This document shows, in pieces, positions 47,501 to 56,771 of a stretch of DNA of 64,000 nucleotides. Position numbers and translations under genes: made by a program. How positions within the stretch are numbered: the first letter of the stretch is position 1; every line of letters begins with the position of its first letter. Source of the stretch: Lachnospiraceae bacterium XPB1003 (GTDB lineage Bacteria; Bacillota; Clostridia; Lachnospirales; Lachnospiraceae). The notes under the pieces were generated by a model. The model saw only the letters and a program-made list of their open reading frames with translations. It was not told where the DNA came from and did not search any database. The DNA lies in the NCBI GenBank assembly GCA_900102065.1, contig FMVK01000014.1, positions 1-64,000 of the forward strand. Direction: 5' to 3'.

Positions 47501-50500
47501 TGATGAGGGCGACATATATCTAAAGGAACTGGGAGAGCTCTCGCCTCATTTTAATGAATCTGCTTTTGATCGCGGATCGGGACTCGATGCGGGACGTGCC
47601 CTGTCAGATCTGAGAGCGGCGGGCGGAAAGTGGTTTGTTGCAAAAGCCATGGCATACAATGCTTCGGTAAAGAATCTGAGACGCTATGCCACAAATCCTT
47701 CTTTTGTAACAAAAGAAAATATCGAAGTACTGCTTGAAGCTCTGAGCAGACTGCAGACACACAAGGCTGATCTAAATAATGCTATGTCGCCTATAGTGGC
47801 TATGCTTGGAGGAATCTATGCGGGAGACCGTACGGACTTCCTGGCTCTCCGTGCCGCATTGGTAAAAGCAGATGCGCTTAAAAAAGTGAAAGATTCATGT
47901 AAGCCCGATATGTGGAAAGCTTATGCGGAGGGTGGTGCGCCCGACGGTAATGCACATGCGGCGCTTTCTGCTTCGTTTGATAAGATACTGGCAGCAGTGT
48001 CAGATTCCGAGATCGATATTTCAGGAGTGGAAAATGAGGATGATCTCTTAGTCAGACTTGCGGAAAGATTCGAACGGTATGCGGCAGGAATCTCAGTGCT
48101 GCGTGATCATACGGGATACAGAAAAGTAAAGAAACAGCTGGACGAACAGGGGCTTTCATGTGTGACCAAAGCCTTCGAAGAGGGCAGGATAACCGCGGAT
48201 AACGCACTGGATTCATTTGAATGCAGTCTCATGTATAAGTTTGCCCTGGAGATCATCGATAAGAATGAAAAATTAAAAGACTTTAGAGGCGTGCGGTTCG
48301 AAAGCCTTATCGACAGATATCTTGATACAGAGAACAGGTTCCGTGACCTCACCGTACAGGAACTGGTGGCGAAGCTGTCGGCCGGGATCCCTGCAGGAAC
48401 CATGCAGGCTGCGGATTCATCGGAGCTTGGAATACTTAAGAAAGCCATCCGCTCCGGCGGAAGAAGGATGACCATCAGGAAGCTTTTTAACGATATACCG
48501 TTGCTCCTTCGCAGGCTCTGCCCGTGTATGCTCATGAGCCCCATTTCAGTTGCGCAGTATATCGATCCGGGATTCCCCAAGTTCGACCTCGTGATATTCG
48601 ATGAGGCCAGTCAGCTTCCTACAGGTGAAGCGGTTGGTACCATAGCAAGAGGCGAGAATGCCATCATAGTGGGTGACCCCAGACAGCTTCCGCCAACCAG
48701 CTTTTTCAAGTCATCCGGGACAGACGATGAGAGCATGGAAGCAGAGGATCTTGAAAGTCTGCTGGACGACTGTCTTGCCATATCCATGCCTCAGATGTAT
48801 CTGAAGTGGCATTACAGATCAAGACATGAAAGCCTGATAGCATTTTCCAATGCAAAATATTATGACGGACTTCTCTCAACATTCCCGTCGCCCAACGATC
48901 AGGTGAGCAGAGTTAAGCTTGTTTCTGTGGACGGTGTGTATGACAAGGGAAAGAGCAAGCAGAATAAAGCCGAAGCAGAAGCTGTGGTTGCGGAGATAAT
49001 GCGCCGCCTGTCGGACAAGACCCTGCGCGGAGATTCAATAGGTGTAGTTACATTCAGTATGGTGCAGCAGCATCTTATAGAAGATATGCTTGCCGACGAA
49101 ATGGCGAAACACCCCGAGATAGAGGAGTGGGACAGGAATTCCAAAGAACCTGTTTTCATTAAGAACCTGGAAAATGTCCAGGGTGATGAACGCGATGTGA
49201 TCCTCTTCTCTGTAGGTTACGGCCCGGATAAGGACGGAAAAGTATCCATGAATTTCGGACCCTTAAACAGAGAGGGCGGATGGAGACGACTCAATGTCGC
49301 TGTATCACGTGCCAGAAAGGAAATGATAGTCTATGCGGTCTTAAAGGCCGGGCAGATCGATACATCCAGAACTGCGGCAGCAGGTGTGGAAGGTCTTAAA
49401 GGCTTCCTTGAATATGCGGAGCACGGAAGAGGAATGCTGGCTGCAAAGAACGGAAGCGTGAAAAGAAACGACGCCTTTGCCGGTATCATAGCCGATCGTT
49501 TAAGAGACGCGGGATATGATGTGAAGACCATGATAGGCTGCTCCGATTACAGGATGGATATTGCTGTTGTGGATCCGGATGATCCCGACAGTTATGTGCT
49601 GGGCATCATGCTGGACGGAAGCAATATGATGAAAGCGCCCACAGCAGCGGACAGATTCTCGGTTCAGCCGGGAGTCCTTAAAGGTCTGGGCTGGAGGCTC
49701 ATGCGCGTATGGATCCTTGAATGGCTCGACGACCCTGAGGCTGTGCTCCTGCAGATAAAGGATGAGATCAAAAAAGCCATCGAAGCTCCGAAGGTTGAAG
49801 AGAGACCTGAGGATATGACCAATTATGTCCCGGAGAAGAGTGAAGATGGTGGGTCAGACGTTAACGGAAAAGAAACGGCGCCGTCAGAACCGGTAGAGGA
49901 AATTAACGGTATCGCAGGAAGTCTTGAGATAAAGAAAAGCGAATCAGCAAGAAGACCTTACGAAGCGGCGAAAACTATGGAGACCGGGAATCCCGAGCGT
50001 TATTCGGATCCTGCAGAGGTGCCTCAGATAAGAAGGAGCATCGTTAGATATCTGATAACGGAAGCACCCATAGAGAGGAACGTACTTATCAAGAAAGTCT
50101 TATCCGACTGGGGAGTAGCACGTCAGACTGACAAGGCTGAAGCTGTTTTCGATAAAGCAATGGAAGGCGTATCCTGTACCCGGACCACAGAGTATTCTTC
50201 CGATGGAGTAAAGTATTTTTACTGGCGTTCTGATCAGGACGAGAATACTTATCCTTATTACAGAGTGGAGGATAAGAGCGGAGAACTCCGCACTCTTGAT
50301 GTCATCCCTTATGCAGAGATACGCAATGCGATAAAGGAAGTGCTGGAAGCGCAGATCTCTCTTGCTGAAGAAGATCTGATAAAAGAGACTGTAAAATGTT
50401 TTGGATTTTCAAGGACGGGAGCCGTATCCTCGAAATGCTGCAAGGCCGCTTTTGAAAGAGGCCTTACAGAAGGATGGCTTAAATCCGGTGCGGACAGATA

Positions 50501-50510
50501 CAGCCTTTAA
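44583..50510 (+). CDS. Large DUF4011-type SF1 helicase with TGc-like and nuclease-like domains
   Basis: A 1975-residue soluble protein. In order: a beta-rich N-terminal domain (~20-125); a transglutaminase-like domain with KKQGNCIDM (Cys230), KGHAFVGCW (His256) and Asp274/275; a DUF4011 region (~395-650, RKLLDFSLRNALLNFR); and SF1 helicase halves with Walker A HGPPGTGKSQTITN (~707-715), Walker B FDEASQLPTGEA (~1337), and VQGDERDVILFSVGYG and LNVAVSRARKEM. A REase_MTES_1575-like region (~1650-1725) and a DUF3320-like end (~1815-1865) follow. It resembles COG1112 helicases, some of which act in phage defence. GAAAGGAAA precedes the ATG. It stands alone behind the tandem repeat. Confidence 0.87.
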   Translation: MAEFERIGIAIDARPVLNFSMQQNYISLIKNVRLTNTGDTVVENLTFVIKADPAFASDYRELVDRINPKESIDINPVKLDLSTEYLFSLTERTEGILTAEVYVQETSNEGLTEEKCIGRTTVSVGLLSQGQWTGAGIMPELLASFVMPNIPQVAEILNDAIRYLRKWNADPAFTAYQTDNPDNVKKQMAAIFAAICDRQINYIVAPASFEEAGQRIRLSHEVLEKKQGNCIDMTLLYSSCLEAAGLRPIIVLLKGHAFVGCWLQEDGFADCVIDDVSALEKRTASGAEEILIVECTCMNTGNVTDFDSAVKMALSKIKEEGSFEMLIDIKRSRASGIRPMPADKQMLEAAMKEGFGGGREYGRDDIKDASAMPSSLDRSLAQREGGIDNNDSGRSLTRQQIWERKLLDFSLRNALLNFRSTGSTVQLLVTEPGTLEDMLSDGKDISIYELPEELKTGLRDEKIVFLEQGESTYETLSKEELSHGRVRTFLDKEDLISSLKKLQRAAKVSLEENGANTLFLAMGFLRWYETEISEKPRFAPLVLVPVDLVKSVRGGGYILRTRNEESQINITLLEYLRQDHGVAINGLDPIPEDEHGIDLPLVLQTIRKAIMEKKRWNVENLTFLGLFSFGQFVMWNDLRNRSEELKISKVVSSLMEGRMNWEAGDFDIDTETLDELLLPEENAIPLSADSSQLAAIAAAAGGQSFVLHGPPGTGKSQTITNMIANALYNGKSVLFVAEKMAALSVVQKRLEKIGLGPFSLELHSNKAGKNSVLGQLEKTLEVGRRQEPEEYKIQASRLLEARKELDSVISEIHKRRHFGGSLYDAITEYETKKDFKDKIKISDSPATDFSADTVSPEMRIRYRELIEDYSHAAKPIGDYSSDPLREVGRSDYSIELKDRLKEEWTNTAAECREAQRSADTLMNSMGLSAGKDLKGLKLLCRMAELKTDGVPSLYALASAEGYEIVRKNVQDLADEGDIYLKELGELSPHFNESAFDRGSGLDAGRALSDLRAAGGKWFVAKAMAYNASVKNLRRYATNPSFVTKENIEVLLEALSRLQTHKADLNNAMSPIVAMLGGIYAGDRTDFLALRAALVKADALKKVKDSCKPDMWKAYAEGGAPDGNAHAALSASFDKILAAVSDSEIDISGVENEDDLLVRLAERFERYAAGISVLRDHTGYRKVKKQLDEQGLSCVTKAFEEGRITADNALDSFECSLMYKFALEIIDKNEKLKDFRGVRFESLIDRYLDTENRFRDLTVQELVAKLSAGIPAGTMQAADSSELGILKKAIRSGGRRMTIRKLFNDIPLLLRRLCPCMLMSPISVAQYIDPGFPKFDLVIFDEASQLPTGEAVGTIARGENAIIVGDPRQLPPTSFFKSSGTDDESMEAEDLESLLDDCLAISMPQMYLKWHYRSRHESLIAFSNAKYYDGLLSTFPSPNDQVSRVKLVSVDGVYDKGKSKQNKAEAEAVVAEIMRRLSDKTLRGDSIGVVTFSMVQQHLIEDMLADEMAKHPEIEEWDRNSKEPVFIKNLENVQGDERDVILFSVGYGPDKDGKVSMNFGPLNREGGWRRLNVAVSRARKEMIVYAVLKAGQIDTSRTAAAGVEGLKGFLEYAEHGRGMLAAKNGSVKRNDAFAGIIADRLRDAGYDVKTMIGCSDYRMDIAVVDPDDPDSYVLGIMLDGSNMMKAPTAADRFSVQPGVLKGLGWRLMRVWILEWLDDPEAVLLQIKDEIKKAIEAPKVEERPEDMTNYVPEKSEDGGSDVNGKETAPSEPVEEINGIAGSLEIKKSESARRPYEAAKTMETGNPERYSDPAEVPQIRRSIVRYLITEAPIERNVLIKKVLSDWGVARQTDKAEAVFDKAMEGVSCTRTTEYSSDGVKYFYWRSDQDENTYPYYRVEDKSGELRTLDVIPYAEIRNAIKEVLEAQISLAEEDLIKETVKCFGFSRTGAVSSKCCKAAFERGLTEGWLKSGADRYSL

Positions 50511-50959
50511 TGCATGTCTTTTAATAACATAGCGAAGATGGATCCGTAGAATAATGCGATCACTGCCGCAGCTATGAGATCTATGATAAGGATCGCTCTT
50601 GCGAGATTCTTTACATTATCATTCTTGCTGGCACCCAGAGCAAAGATCAGAGCCACGATAAAGCCGGCTGTGGGGATATGGAAAAGAAAGAGATAGCCGA
50701 CGTATCCCCACATGCTGATGGGAGTGTTGTCTACATTGATGGGTATCGTATCCTGAGGAGCGGGAGCGGCATAGTAAGTCTGATTATTAAATGTATATCC
50801 GTTGTAACCGGACGGTCCGGCAGGTGCCGAATATCCGTTATTTCCGGTTGTATATGCATTGCCGGTATTCATATAGCCGTTCATCTGATCTGCGCCGCTT
50901 CCGGAGGTATAAGTATTATCCGTATATCCGTTGTATGAATCGTTGAAATTATTATCCAT
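50507..50959 (-). CDS. Small two-helix membrane protein with Asn/Gly/Tyr-rich N-terminus
   Basis: A 150-residue protein. Residues 1-75 are low-complexity and rich in Asn, Gly, Tyr and Thr, with repeated NGY and GYN triplets. Two transmembrane helices follow (~83-105 and ~120-145), the first starting ISMWGYVGYLFLFHIP. The family is not characterised. GGAGGATC before the ATG is a strong ribosome binding site. Its 3' end overlaps the helicase gene by 4 nt in convergent orientation. Confidence 0.8.
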   Translation of the reverse strand: MDNNFNDSYNGYTDNTYTSGSGADQMNGYMNTGNAYTTGNNGYSAPAGPSGYNGYTFNNQTYYAAPAPQDTIPINVDNTPISMWGYVGYLFLFHIPTAGFIVALIFALGASKNDNVKNLARAILIIDLIAAAVIALFYGSIFAMLLKDMH

Positions 50960-51051
50960 AATGATCCTCCGTTTAGAATTATCCGGTGTGTTTCTACTAA
51001 ATATAGTGGATATGATAAAGTACGATCTGAAACGGTGTCAACAAAAAACTA

Positions 51052-51080
51052 TTGTGAGTTGAGTTAATTTTATATACAAT
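51052..51080 (+). promoter_or_regulatory. Sigma-A promoter of nfnAB
   Basis: TTGTGA (51052-51057), a 17-bp spacer, and TACAAT (51075-51080). The leader to the nfnA start is ~60 nt and ends in CAAGGAGGA. Confidence 0.75.
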
Positions 51081-51145
51081 AGGCAGATATATGGGTACGG
51101 CGTTATCCGCAGTGCCTGCGGGAGTCATACAAGGAGGAAAGAAAA

Positions 51146-51991
51146 ATGTTTAAGATTCTGGAAAAAGAATGGCTGAATGTTAACACATTCAAGATGATTC
51201 TGGATGCACCTATGGTAGCCCATTCCTGCCTGCCCGGTCAGTTCGTGATCGTTCGCGATACAGAGGACGGAGAGAGGATACCTCTTACCATTTGTGATTA
51301 TGACAGAGAGAAGAAGACCATCACCATCGTTGTTCAGACTATCGGCGGAAGTACTCTTCAGATGTCTAAGAGAGAAGCAGGGGAATACCTTGCGGATGTT
51401 GTGGGACCCCTCGGTCATCCTTCAGATCTTGTTACAGATGATATAGAAGATGTTAAGAAGAAAAAGATAATATTTGTTGCCGGAGGTCTCGGAACAGCTC
51501 CTGTTTACTGTCAGGTTAAGTGGCTTCACGAGCATGGTATCACAGCCGATGTCATTGTCGGTGCCAAGACAAAAGATATCGTTATCCTTGAGGATGAGAT
51601 GAAGGCTGTCGGCAATCTCTATATTACAACAGATGACGGTTCATACGGACGTACCGGTATGGTTACCACCTGCCTTGAAGATCTTGTTACCAAGGAAGGC
51701 AAGGAATACGATCACTGCGTCTGTATCGGACCCATGATCATGATGAAGTTCTTAAGCCAGCTTACATCAAAGCTCGGAATTCATACTATGGTAAGTATGA
51801 ACCCTATCATGGTAGACGGAACCGGAATGTGCGGAGCTTGTCGTATCACTGTCGGCGGCGAGACAAAGTTTGCATGTGTTGACGGACCCGAATTTGATGC
51901 AACAGAAGTTGATTTCAATGAGGCTATGCGCAGACTCGGTATGTACAAGCCTGAGGAAGCAGCGGCTCTTACAGCTGTAAAGGAGGCATAA
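51146..51991 (+). CDS. nfnA: NADH-dependent ferredoxin:NADP+ oxidoreductase, subunit A
   Basis: A 281-residue FAD and 2Fe-2S protein. The FAD domain shows PGQFVIVRDTEDGERIPLT. The NAD-binding domain shows FVAGGLGTAPVYCQ. The C-terminal cluster motif is GTGMCGACRITVGGETKFAC. With NfnB it couples NADH and reduced ferredoxin to NADPH formation by electron bifurcation. The close relative SudB/dihydroorotate dehydrogenase electron subunit is excluded by the partner gene. The nfnB start is 1 nt after its stop. Confidence 0.93.
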   Translation: MFKILEKEWLNVNTFKMILDAPMVAHSCLPGQFVIVRDTEDGERIPLTICDYDREKKTITIVVQTIGGSTLQMSKREAGEYLADVVGPLGHPSDLVTDDIEDVKKKKIIFVAGGLGTAPVYCQVKWLHEHGITADVIVGAKTKDIVILEDEMKAVGNLYITTDDGSYGRTGMVTTCLEDLVTKEGKEYDHCVCIGPMIMMKFLSQLTSKLGIHTMVSMNPIMVDGTGMCGACRITVGGETKFACVDGPEFDATEVDFNEAMRRLGMYKPEEAAALTAVKEA

Positions 51992-51992
51992 G

Positions 51993-53378
51993 ATGGAAGT
52001 TGATATGATGAAAAAGGTTCCCGTTCGTGAGCAGGCTCCTGCTGCAAGAGCGAAGAATTTCGAAGAAGTTTGTGAAGGGTATAACAAAGAAGAGGCTATG
52101 GCTGAAGCTACCAGATGCCTTAACTGCAAGAACGCACAGTGTGTTCAGGGATGTCCCGTATCCATCAATATCCCCGGTTTCGTTAAGGAACTGAAGGAAG
52201 GAAATATCGAGGAGGCTTATAAGGTTATCAGCTTATCAAGCGCACTTCCTGCTGTATGCGGAAGAGTATGTCCTCAGGAAAAGCAGTGTGAAGGCAAGTG
52301 TGTCCGCGGTATCAAGGGCGAGTCACTTTCAATCGGTAAGATGGAAAGATTCGTTGCCGACTGGGCAAGAGAGAACGGTATCAAGCCCGAGCCCGCTGCT
52401 GTAAAGAACGGCAAGAAGGTTGCAGTCATCGGTTCCGGCCCTTCAGGTCTTACCTGTGCGGGAGACCTTGCTAAGGCAGGATATGATGTAACTGTATTTG
52501 AAGCGCTTCATAAGGCAGGCGGTGTTCTTGTTTACGGTATTCCCGAGTTCCGTCTTCCCAAGGAGAAGGTAGTTGAGAAGGAGATCGAGAACATCAAGAG
52601 TCTTGGCGTTAAGATCGAGACAGACGTTATCATCGGTAAGTCTGTAACCATCGATGAGCTCCTTAACGAAGAAGGCTTTGATGCTGTTTATATCGGATCA
52701 GGTGCAGGTCTTCCCAAGTTCATGGGAATCCCCGGAGAGAACTTAAACGGTGTATTCTCCGCAAATGAATATCTTACAAGAAGCAATCTCATGAAGGCTT
52801 ATGAGAGCGATTCCAAGACACCTATCATGAAGAGCAAGAAGGTAGCTGTAGTCGGCGGCGGAAACGTAGCTATGGATGCTGCACGTACAGCACTGAGACT
52901 CGGCGCTGAAGTTCATGTTGTATACAGAAGAGGCGAGTCCGAGCTTCCCGCAAGAGCAGAGGAAGTTCATCACGCTAAGGAAGAGGGCATCCAGTTCGAT
53001 CTTCTGAGAAACCCCGTTGAGATAATCGGTGATGAGAACGGCTGGGTTAACGGCATCAAGTGCATCAAGATGGAACTTGGCGAGCCCGATGCATCCGGAA
53101 GAAGAAAGCCTGTTGAGGTACCCGGAAGTGAGTTCGTTATCGATGTTGATACTGTTATCATGGCACTCGGAACATCACCCAACCCTCTTATCTCTTCCAC
53201 AACAAAGGGACTTGATGTTAATGCAAAGAAGTGTATCGTGGCTGATGACTGCGGTAAGACCAGCAGAGACGCCGTATATGCCGGCGGAGATGCGGTGACC
53301 GGTGCAGCGACCGTTATATTGGCGATGGGAGCCGGTAAAACGGCAGCAAAGGCTATCGACGAATTCTTAAACAAATAA
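51993..53378 (+). CDS. nfnB: NADH-dependent ferredoxin:NADP+ oxidoreductase, subunit B (GltD-like)
   Basis: A 461-residue flavoprotein with two 4Fe-4S clusters near the N-terminus (RCLNCKNAQCVQGCPV and CGRVCPQEKQCEGKC). An FAD domain (VIGSGPSGLTCAGDLAKAG) and an NADP domain (VVGGGNVAMDAARTALRLGA) follow. It resembles glutamate synthase small subunit, but no large subunit is present and nfnA is adjacent, so NfnB is preferred. AAGGAGG precedes the ATG. Confidence 0.93.
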   Translation: MEVDMMKKVPVREQAPAARAKNFEEVCEGYNKEEAMAEATRCLNCKNAQCVQGCPVSINIPGFVKELKEGNIEEAYKVISLSSALPAVCGRVCPQEKQCEGKCVRGIKGESLSIGKMERFVADWARENGIKPEPAAVKNGKKVAVIGSGPSGLTCAGDLAKAGYDVTVFEALHKAGGVLVYGIPEFRLPKEKVVEKEIENIKSLGVKIETDVIIGKSVTIDELLNEEGFDAVYIGSGAGLPKFMGIPGENLNGVFSANEYLTRSNLMKAYESDSKTPIMKSKKVAVVGGGNVAMDAARTALRLGAEVHVVYRRGESELPARAEEVHHAKEEGIQFDLLRNPVEIIGDENGWVNGIKCIKMELGEPDASGRRKPVEVPGSEFVIDVDTVIMALGTSPNPLISSTTKGLDVNAKKCIVADDCGKTSRDAVYAGGDAVTGAATVILAMGAGKTAAKAIDEFLNK

Positions 53379-53408
53379 GTTAAAGTCTTTAAACAAATAA
53401 GTGCTTAC

Positions 53409-53455
53409 AGACCCTGAGAACCTTAAAAAATAAGGCGCTCAGGGTCTTCTGTTTT
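53409..53455 (+). terminator. Terminator of nfnAB
   Basis: A 10-bp stem AGACCCTGAG/CTCAGGGTCT with an inner CCTTA/TAAGG hairpin, followed by a broken T run. Moderate strength. Confidence 0.7.
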
Positions 53456-53531
53456 GTAAAGACGTGTTTTGGGGACGGCAATACGGGCTTGTACAGCATA
53501 ACGGTTTTTTGAGCAAAAGATGATTTTTTTA

Positions 53532-53560
53532 TTGTACAGAAAAAAATATTCTGATATAAC
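53532..53560 (+). promoter_or_regulatory. Sigma-A promoter of gdhA
   Basis: TTGTAC (53532-53537), a 17-bp spacer, and TATAAC (53555-53560). It lies ~75 bp before the start codon, which has AAGGAGGA. Confidence 0.75.
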
Positions 53561-53620
53561 AGAAAAGTGTCGGGGAAAAATGCGTTATATTTCCCTATAT
53601 GTACGTAATGTTAACGATAA

Positions 53621-54988
<1,368 letters not shown>

Positions 54989-55017
54989 ATCAGCCATACT
55001 CTATAACTCTTATATTT

Positions 55018-55053
55018 TGCGGCTCCGGGTTTCCGGAGTCGCATTTTTTTTTT
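55018..55053 (+). terminator. Terminator of gdhA
   Basis: An 11-bp stem TGCGGCTCCGG with one G-U pair, 4-nt loop, and ten Ts. Confidence 0.94.
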
Positions 55054-55065
55054 AATATTAAGAGT

Positions 55066-55094
55066 TTGACGGGATAAAAACTAAAATCTATACA
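55066..55094 (+). promoter_or_regulatory. Candidate promoter of the YkgJ-like gene
   Basis: TTGACG (55066-55071), a 17-bp spacer, and TATACA (55089-55094). The predicted leader is ~120 nt. Confidence 0.55.
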
Positions 55095-55220
55095 ATAGTA
55101 AAATATCAACACAATGATATACTTGAGAATACCGCTGATCCGAAGAGACTGACAGAAACCCGGCGGAAAACGTTACCCGATCCTGAGCAGTGTAAGTAAG
55201 AAAGTGAAGAGACGTAGATA

Positions 55221-55661
55221 ATGCTTTCAAAGATATTAAAAAGACAGATATGTGCGGATTGCAAAGGCTGCTGTTCATATAAAAAGGACAGTGTAAACCT
55301 TTTTCCTGTATTTTCGGACGGAAGAGTGTCAGCGGATTATTTTGAGGATAAATTCGACGGGAATGATCCGGAAAAAGAGGTGCTGTGTCCCTGTTTTGAT
55401 AACGAGAGGGGCTGTGCGTTAAGCGATGAAGAGAAACCCTTTGAGTGCAGCATCAGACCCTTACATGTGATGAAGAAGGGGAATGAGCGCGTGATCACAC
55501 TGAGTCCTTCCTGTCCGGTTTTCCACGGTGAAGTAACGGAAGCGTTAAAGTCCTTCCTTATAGACGACAGGATGGGAAATTATATTTTCTGCCATGCGGA
55601 TATGCATCCTGAGGTCGTAAAGGATTATATCGAAGGTTATCAGGTCATAATGAACGGCTGA
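55221..55661 (+). CDS. YkgJ-type Cys-cluster protein
   Basis: A 146-residue protein with CADCKGCC (11-18), CPCFDNERGC and ECSIRPLHV, followed by a further Cys in SPSCPVFHG. The CxxCxxCC start and CxxRP-type motif identify the YkgJ family, thought to bind iron or zinc. No enzyme activity is established. It is a single gene with its own terminator. Confidence 0.85.
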   Translation: MLSKILKRQICADCKGCCSYKKDSVNLFPVFSDGRVSADYFEDKFDGNDPEKEVLCPCFDNERGCALSDEEKPFECSIRPLHVMKKGNERVITLSPSCPVFHGEVTEALKSFLIDDRMGNYIFCHADMHPEVVKDYIEGYQVIMNG

Positions 55662-55686
55662 TCATAACGGGAAAATATTTGCTTCG

Positions 55687-55722
55687 TCTGTTTCGGGGAA
55701 CGCCCCGGGACAGATTTTTTTT
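55687..55722 (+). terminator. Terminator after the YkgJ-like gene
   Basis: A 12-bp stem TCTGTTTCGGGG/CCCCGGGACAGA with two G-U pairs, loop AACG, and eight Ts. Confidence 0.9.
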
Positions 55723-55787
55723 ATTCGGATGATATCAATTTCGTTAAGCTATGAAACCCTGTTTAACTAGCGGTTAAGCGCCTAAAA

Positions 55788-55796
55788 TGCTATAAT
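55788..55796 (+). promoter_or_regulatory. Extended -10 promoter of the polysaccharide locus
   Basis: TGCTATAAT is a perfect extended -10 (TGnTATAAT). No convincing -35 is present, which extended -10 promoters can tolerate. It lies ~40 bp before the epimerase start. Confidence 0.6.
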
Positions 55797-55835
55797 AAGT
55801 CGGTAAATGGTTCAAAATCGGAGAAAGAGATACAA

Positions 55836-56771
55836 ATGAACATAGCGATAATCGGAGGAGCCGGTTTTATCGGTGTTAATCTGGCCATCAGGCTTTCCTC
55901 TTTTCCGGATAACCGGATAACGGTTGTTGACAGGGATGAGTCTTTTTTTGAGCCACTCAGAAAGCTTAATCTTTCAAATGTGGCTTTTTTAGTGGGCAGT
56001 TTCGATAATGATACGGATTTTGACAGGCAGGTAAAGGGACAGGATGTGATCTATCATCTGGCATCCACAACGATACCGGGAACGTCCAATCAGCATATCC
56101 CGGAGGAGCTGGATTCCAATGTTACCGTTACTGCCAGACTTTTTGATGCCTGCGTGAAGCAGAAGGTGAAGAAGGTCATATTCATCTCTTCCGGAGGCAC
56201 TGTATATGGGAAGAAAGGAAAGTGCCCCATAGAAGAGAATATGGTGACATATCCTATCTCTTCTTACGGCATACAGAAGCTTGCCATAGAAAAGATGCTG
56301 TATCTGTACAGATATCAGTTCGGTCTGGACTACAGGATCATCAGACTTGCCAATCCCTACGGCCCTTATCAGAGGCCTAACGGAAGGCTTGGTGTTGTGA
56401 CCACTTTTATCTACAAGGCCATGACTGACGGACGGCTGGAAGTATACGGTGACGGAACCGTGGTCAGGGATTTCATCTATATCGATGATGCGGTGAAGGG
56501 GATAATAAATATCGCCGACGGTGACTGCGAATACAGAGTGTTCAATCTGGGATCCGGTAAAGGCACCAGTGTCAATCAGGTGATAGATTCGATAAAGAAG
56601 ATAGTGAGAGATGATATCTGCGTGGAATATGAATCTTCAAGATCCGGAGATGTTCCCGAGAATTATCTTGATATAAGCAGATATGAAAAGTATTACGGAA
56701 AGCTTGATCCAATGTCTCTTGAAGAGGGAATAAAGAGGACCATGGATTTCCTCAAGGAGTATAATGGCTGA
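55836..56771 (+). CDS. NAD-dependent nucleotide-sugar epimerase/dehydratase
   Basis: A 311-residue extended short-chain dehydrogenase. NAD-binding motif GGAGFIGVNLAIRL lies at the N-terminus. Catalytic Ser and Tyr/Lys occur in ISSGGTVYG and YGIQKLAIEKM. RLANPYGPYQRP and DFIYIDDAVKGI are UDP-sugar 4-epimerase-like. It probably supplies a sugar nucleotide for the following transferases; the exact sugar is unclear. It is the first gene of the locus and overlaps the next by 8 nt. Confidence 0.9.
   Translation: MNIAIIGGAGFIGVNLAIRLSSFPDNRITVVDRDESFFEPLRKLNLSNVAFLVGSFDNDTDFDRQVKGQDVIYHLASTTIPGTSNQHIPEELDSNVTVTARLFDACVKQKVKKVIFISSGGTVYGKKGKCPIEENMVTYPISSYGIQKLAIEKMLYLYRYQFGLDYRIIRLANPYGPYQRPNGRLGVVTTFIYKAMTDGRLEVYGDGTVVRDFIYIDDAVKGIINIADGDCEYRVFNLGSGKGTSVNQVIDSIKKIVRDDICVEYESSRSGDVPENYLDISRYEKYYGKLDPMSLEEGIKRTMDFLKEYNG

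Noticed and set aside
44583-50510. Complete Mokosh or other named defence system
   Set aside because: Only the COG1112-type helicase resemblance is present. No phospholipase-D or kinase domain or partner gene is seen.
51993-53378. Glutamate synthase small subunit as part of GOGAT
   Set aside because: The large subunit is absent and an NfnA-type gene lies 1 nt upstream, which favours NfnB.
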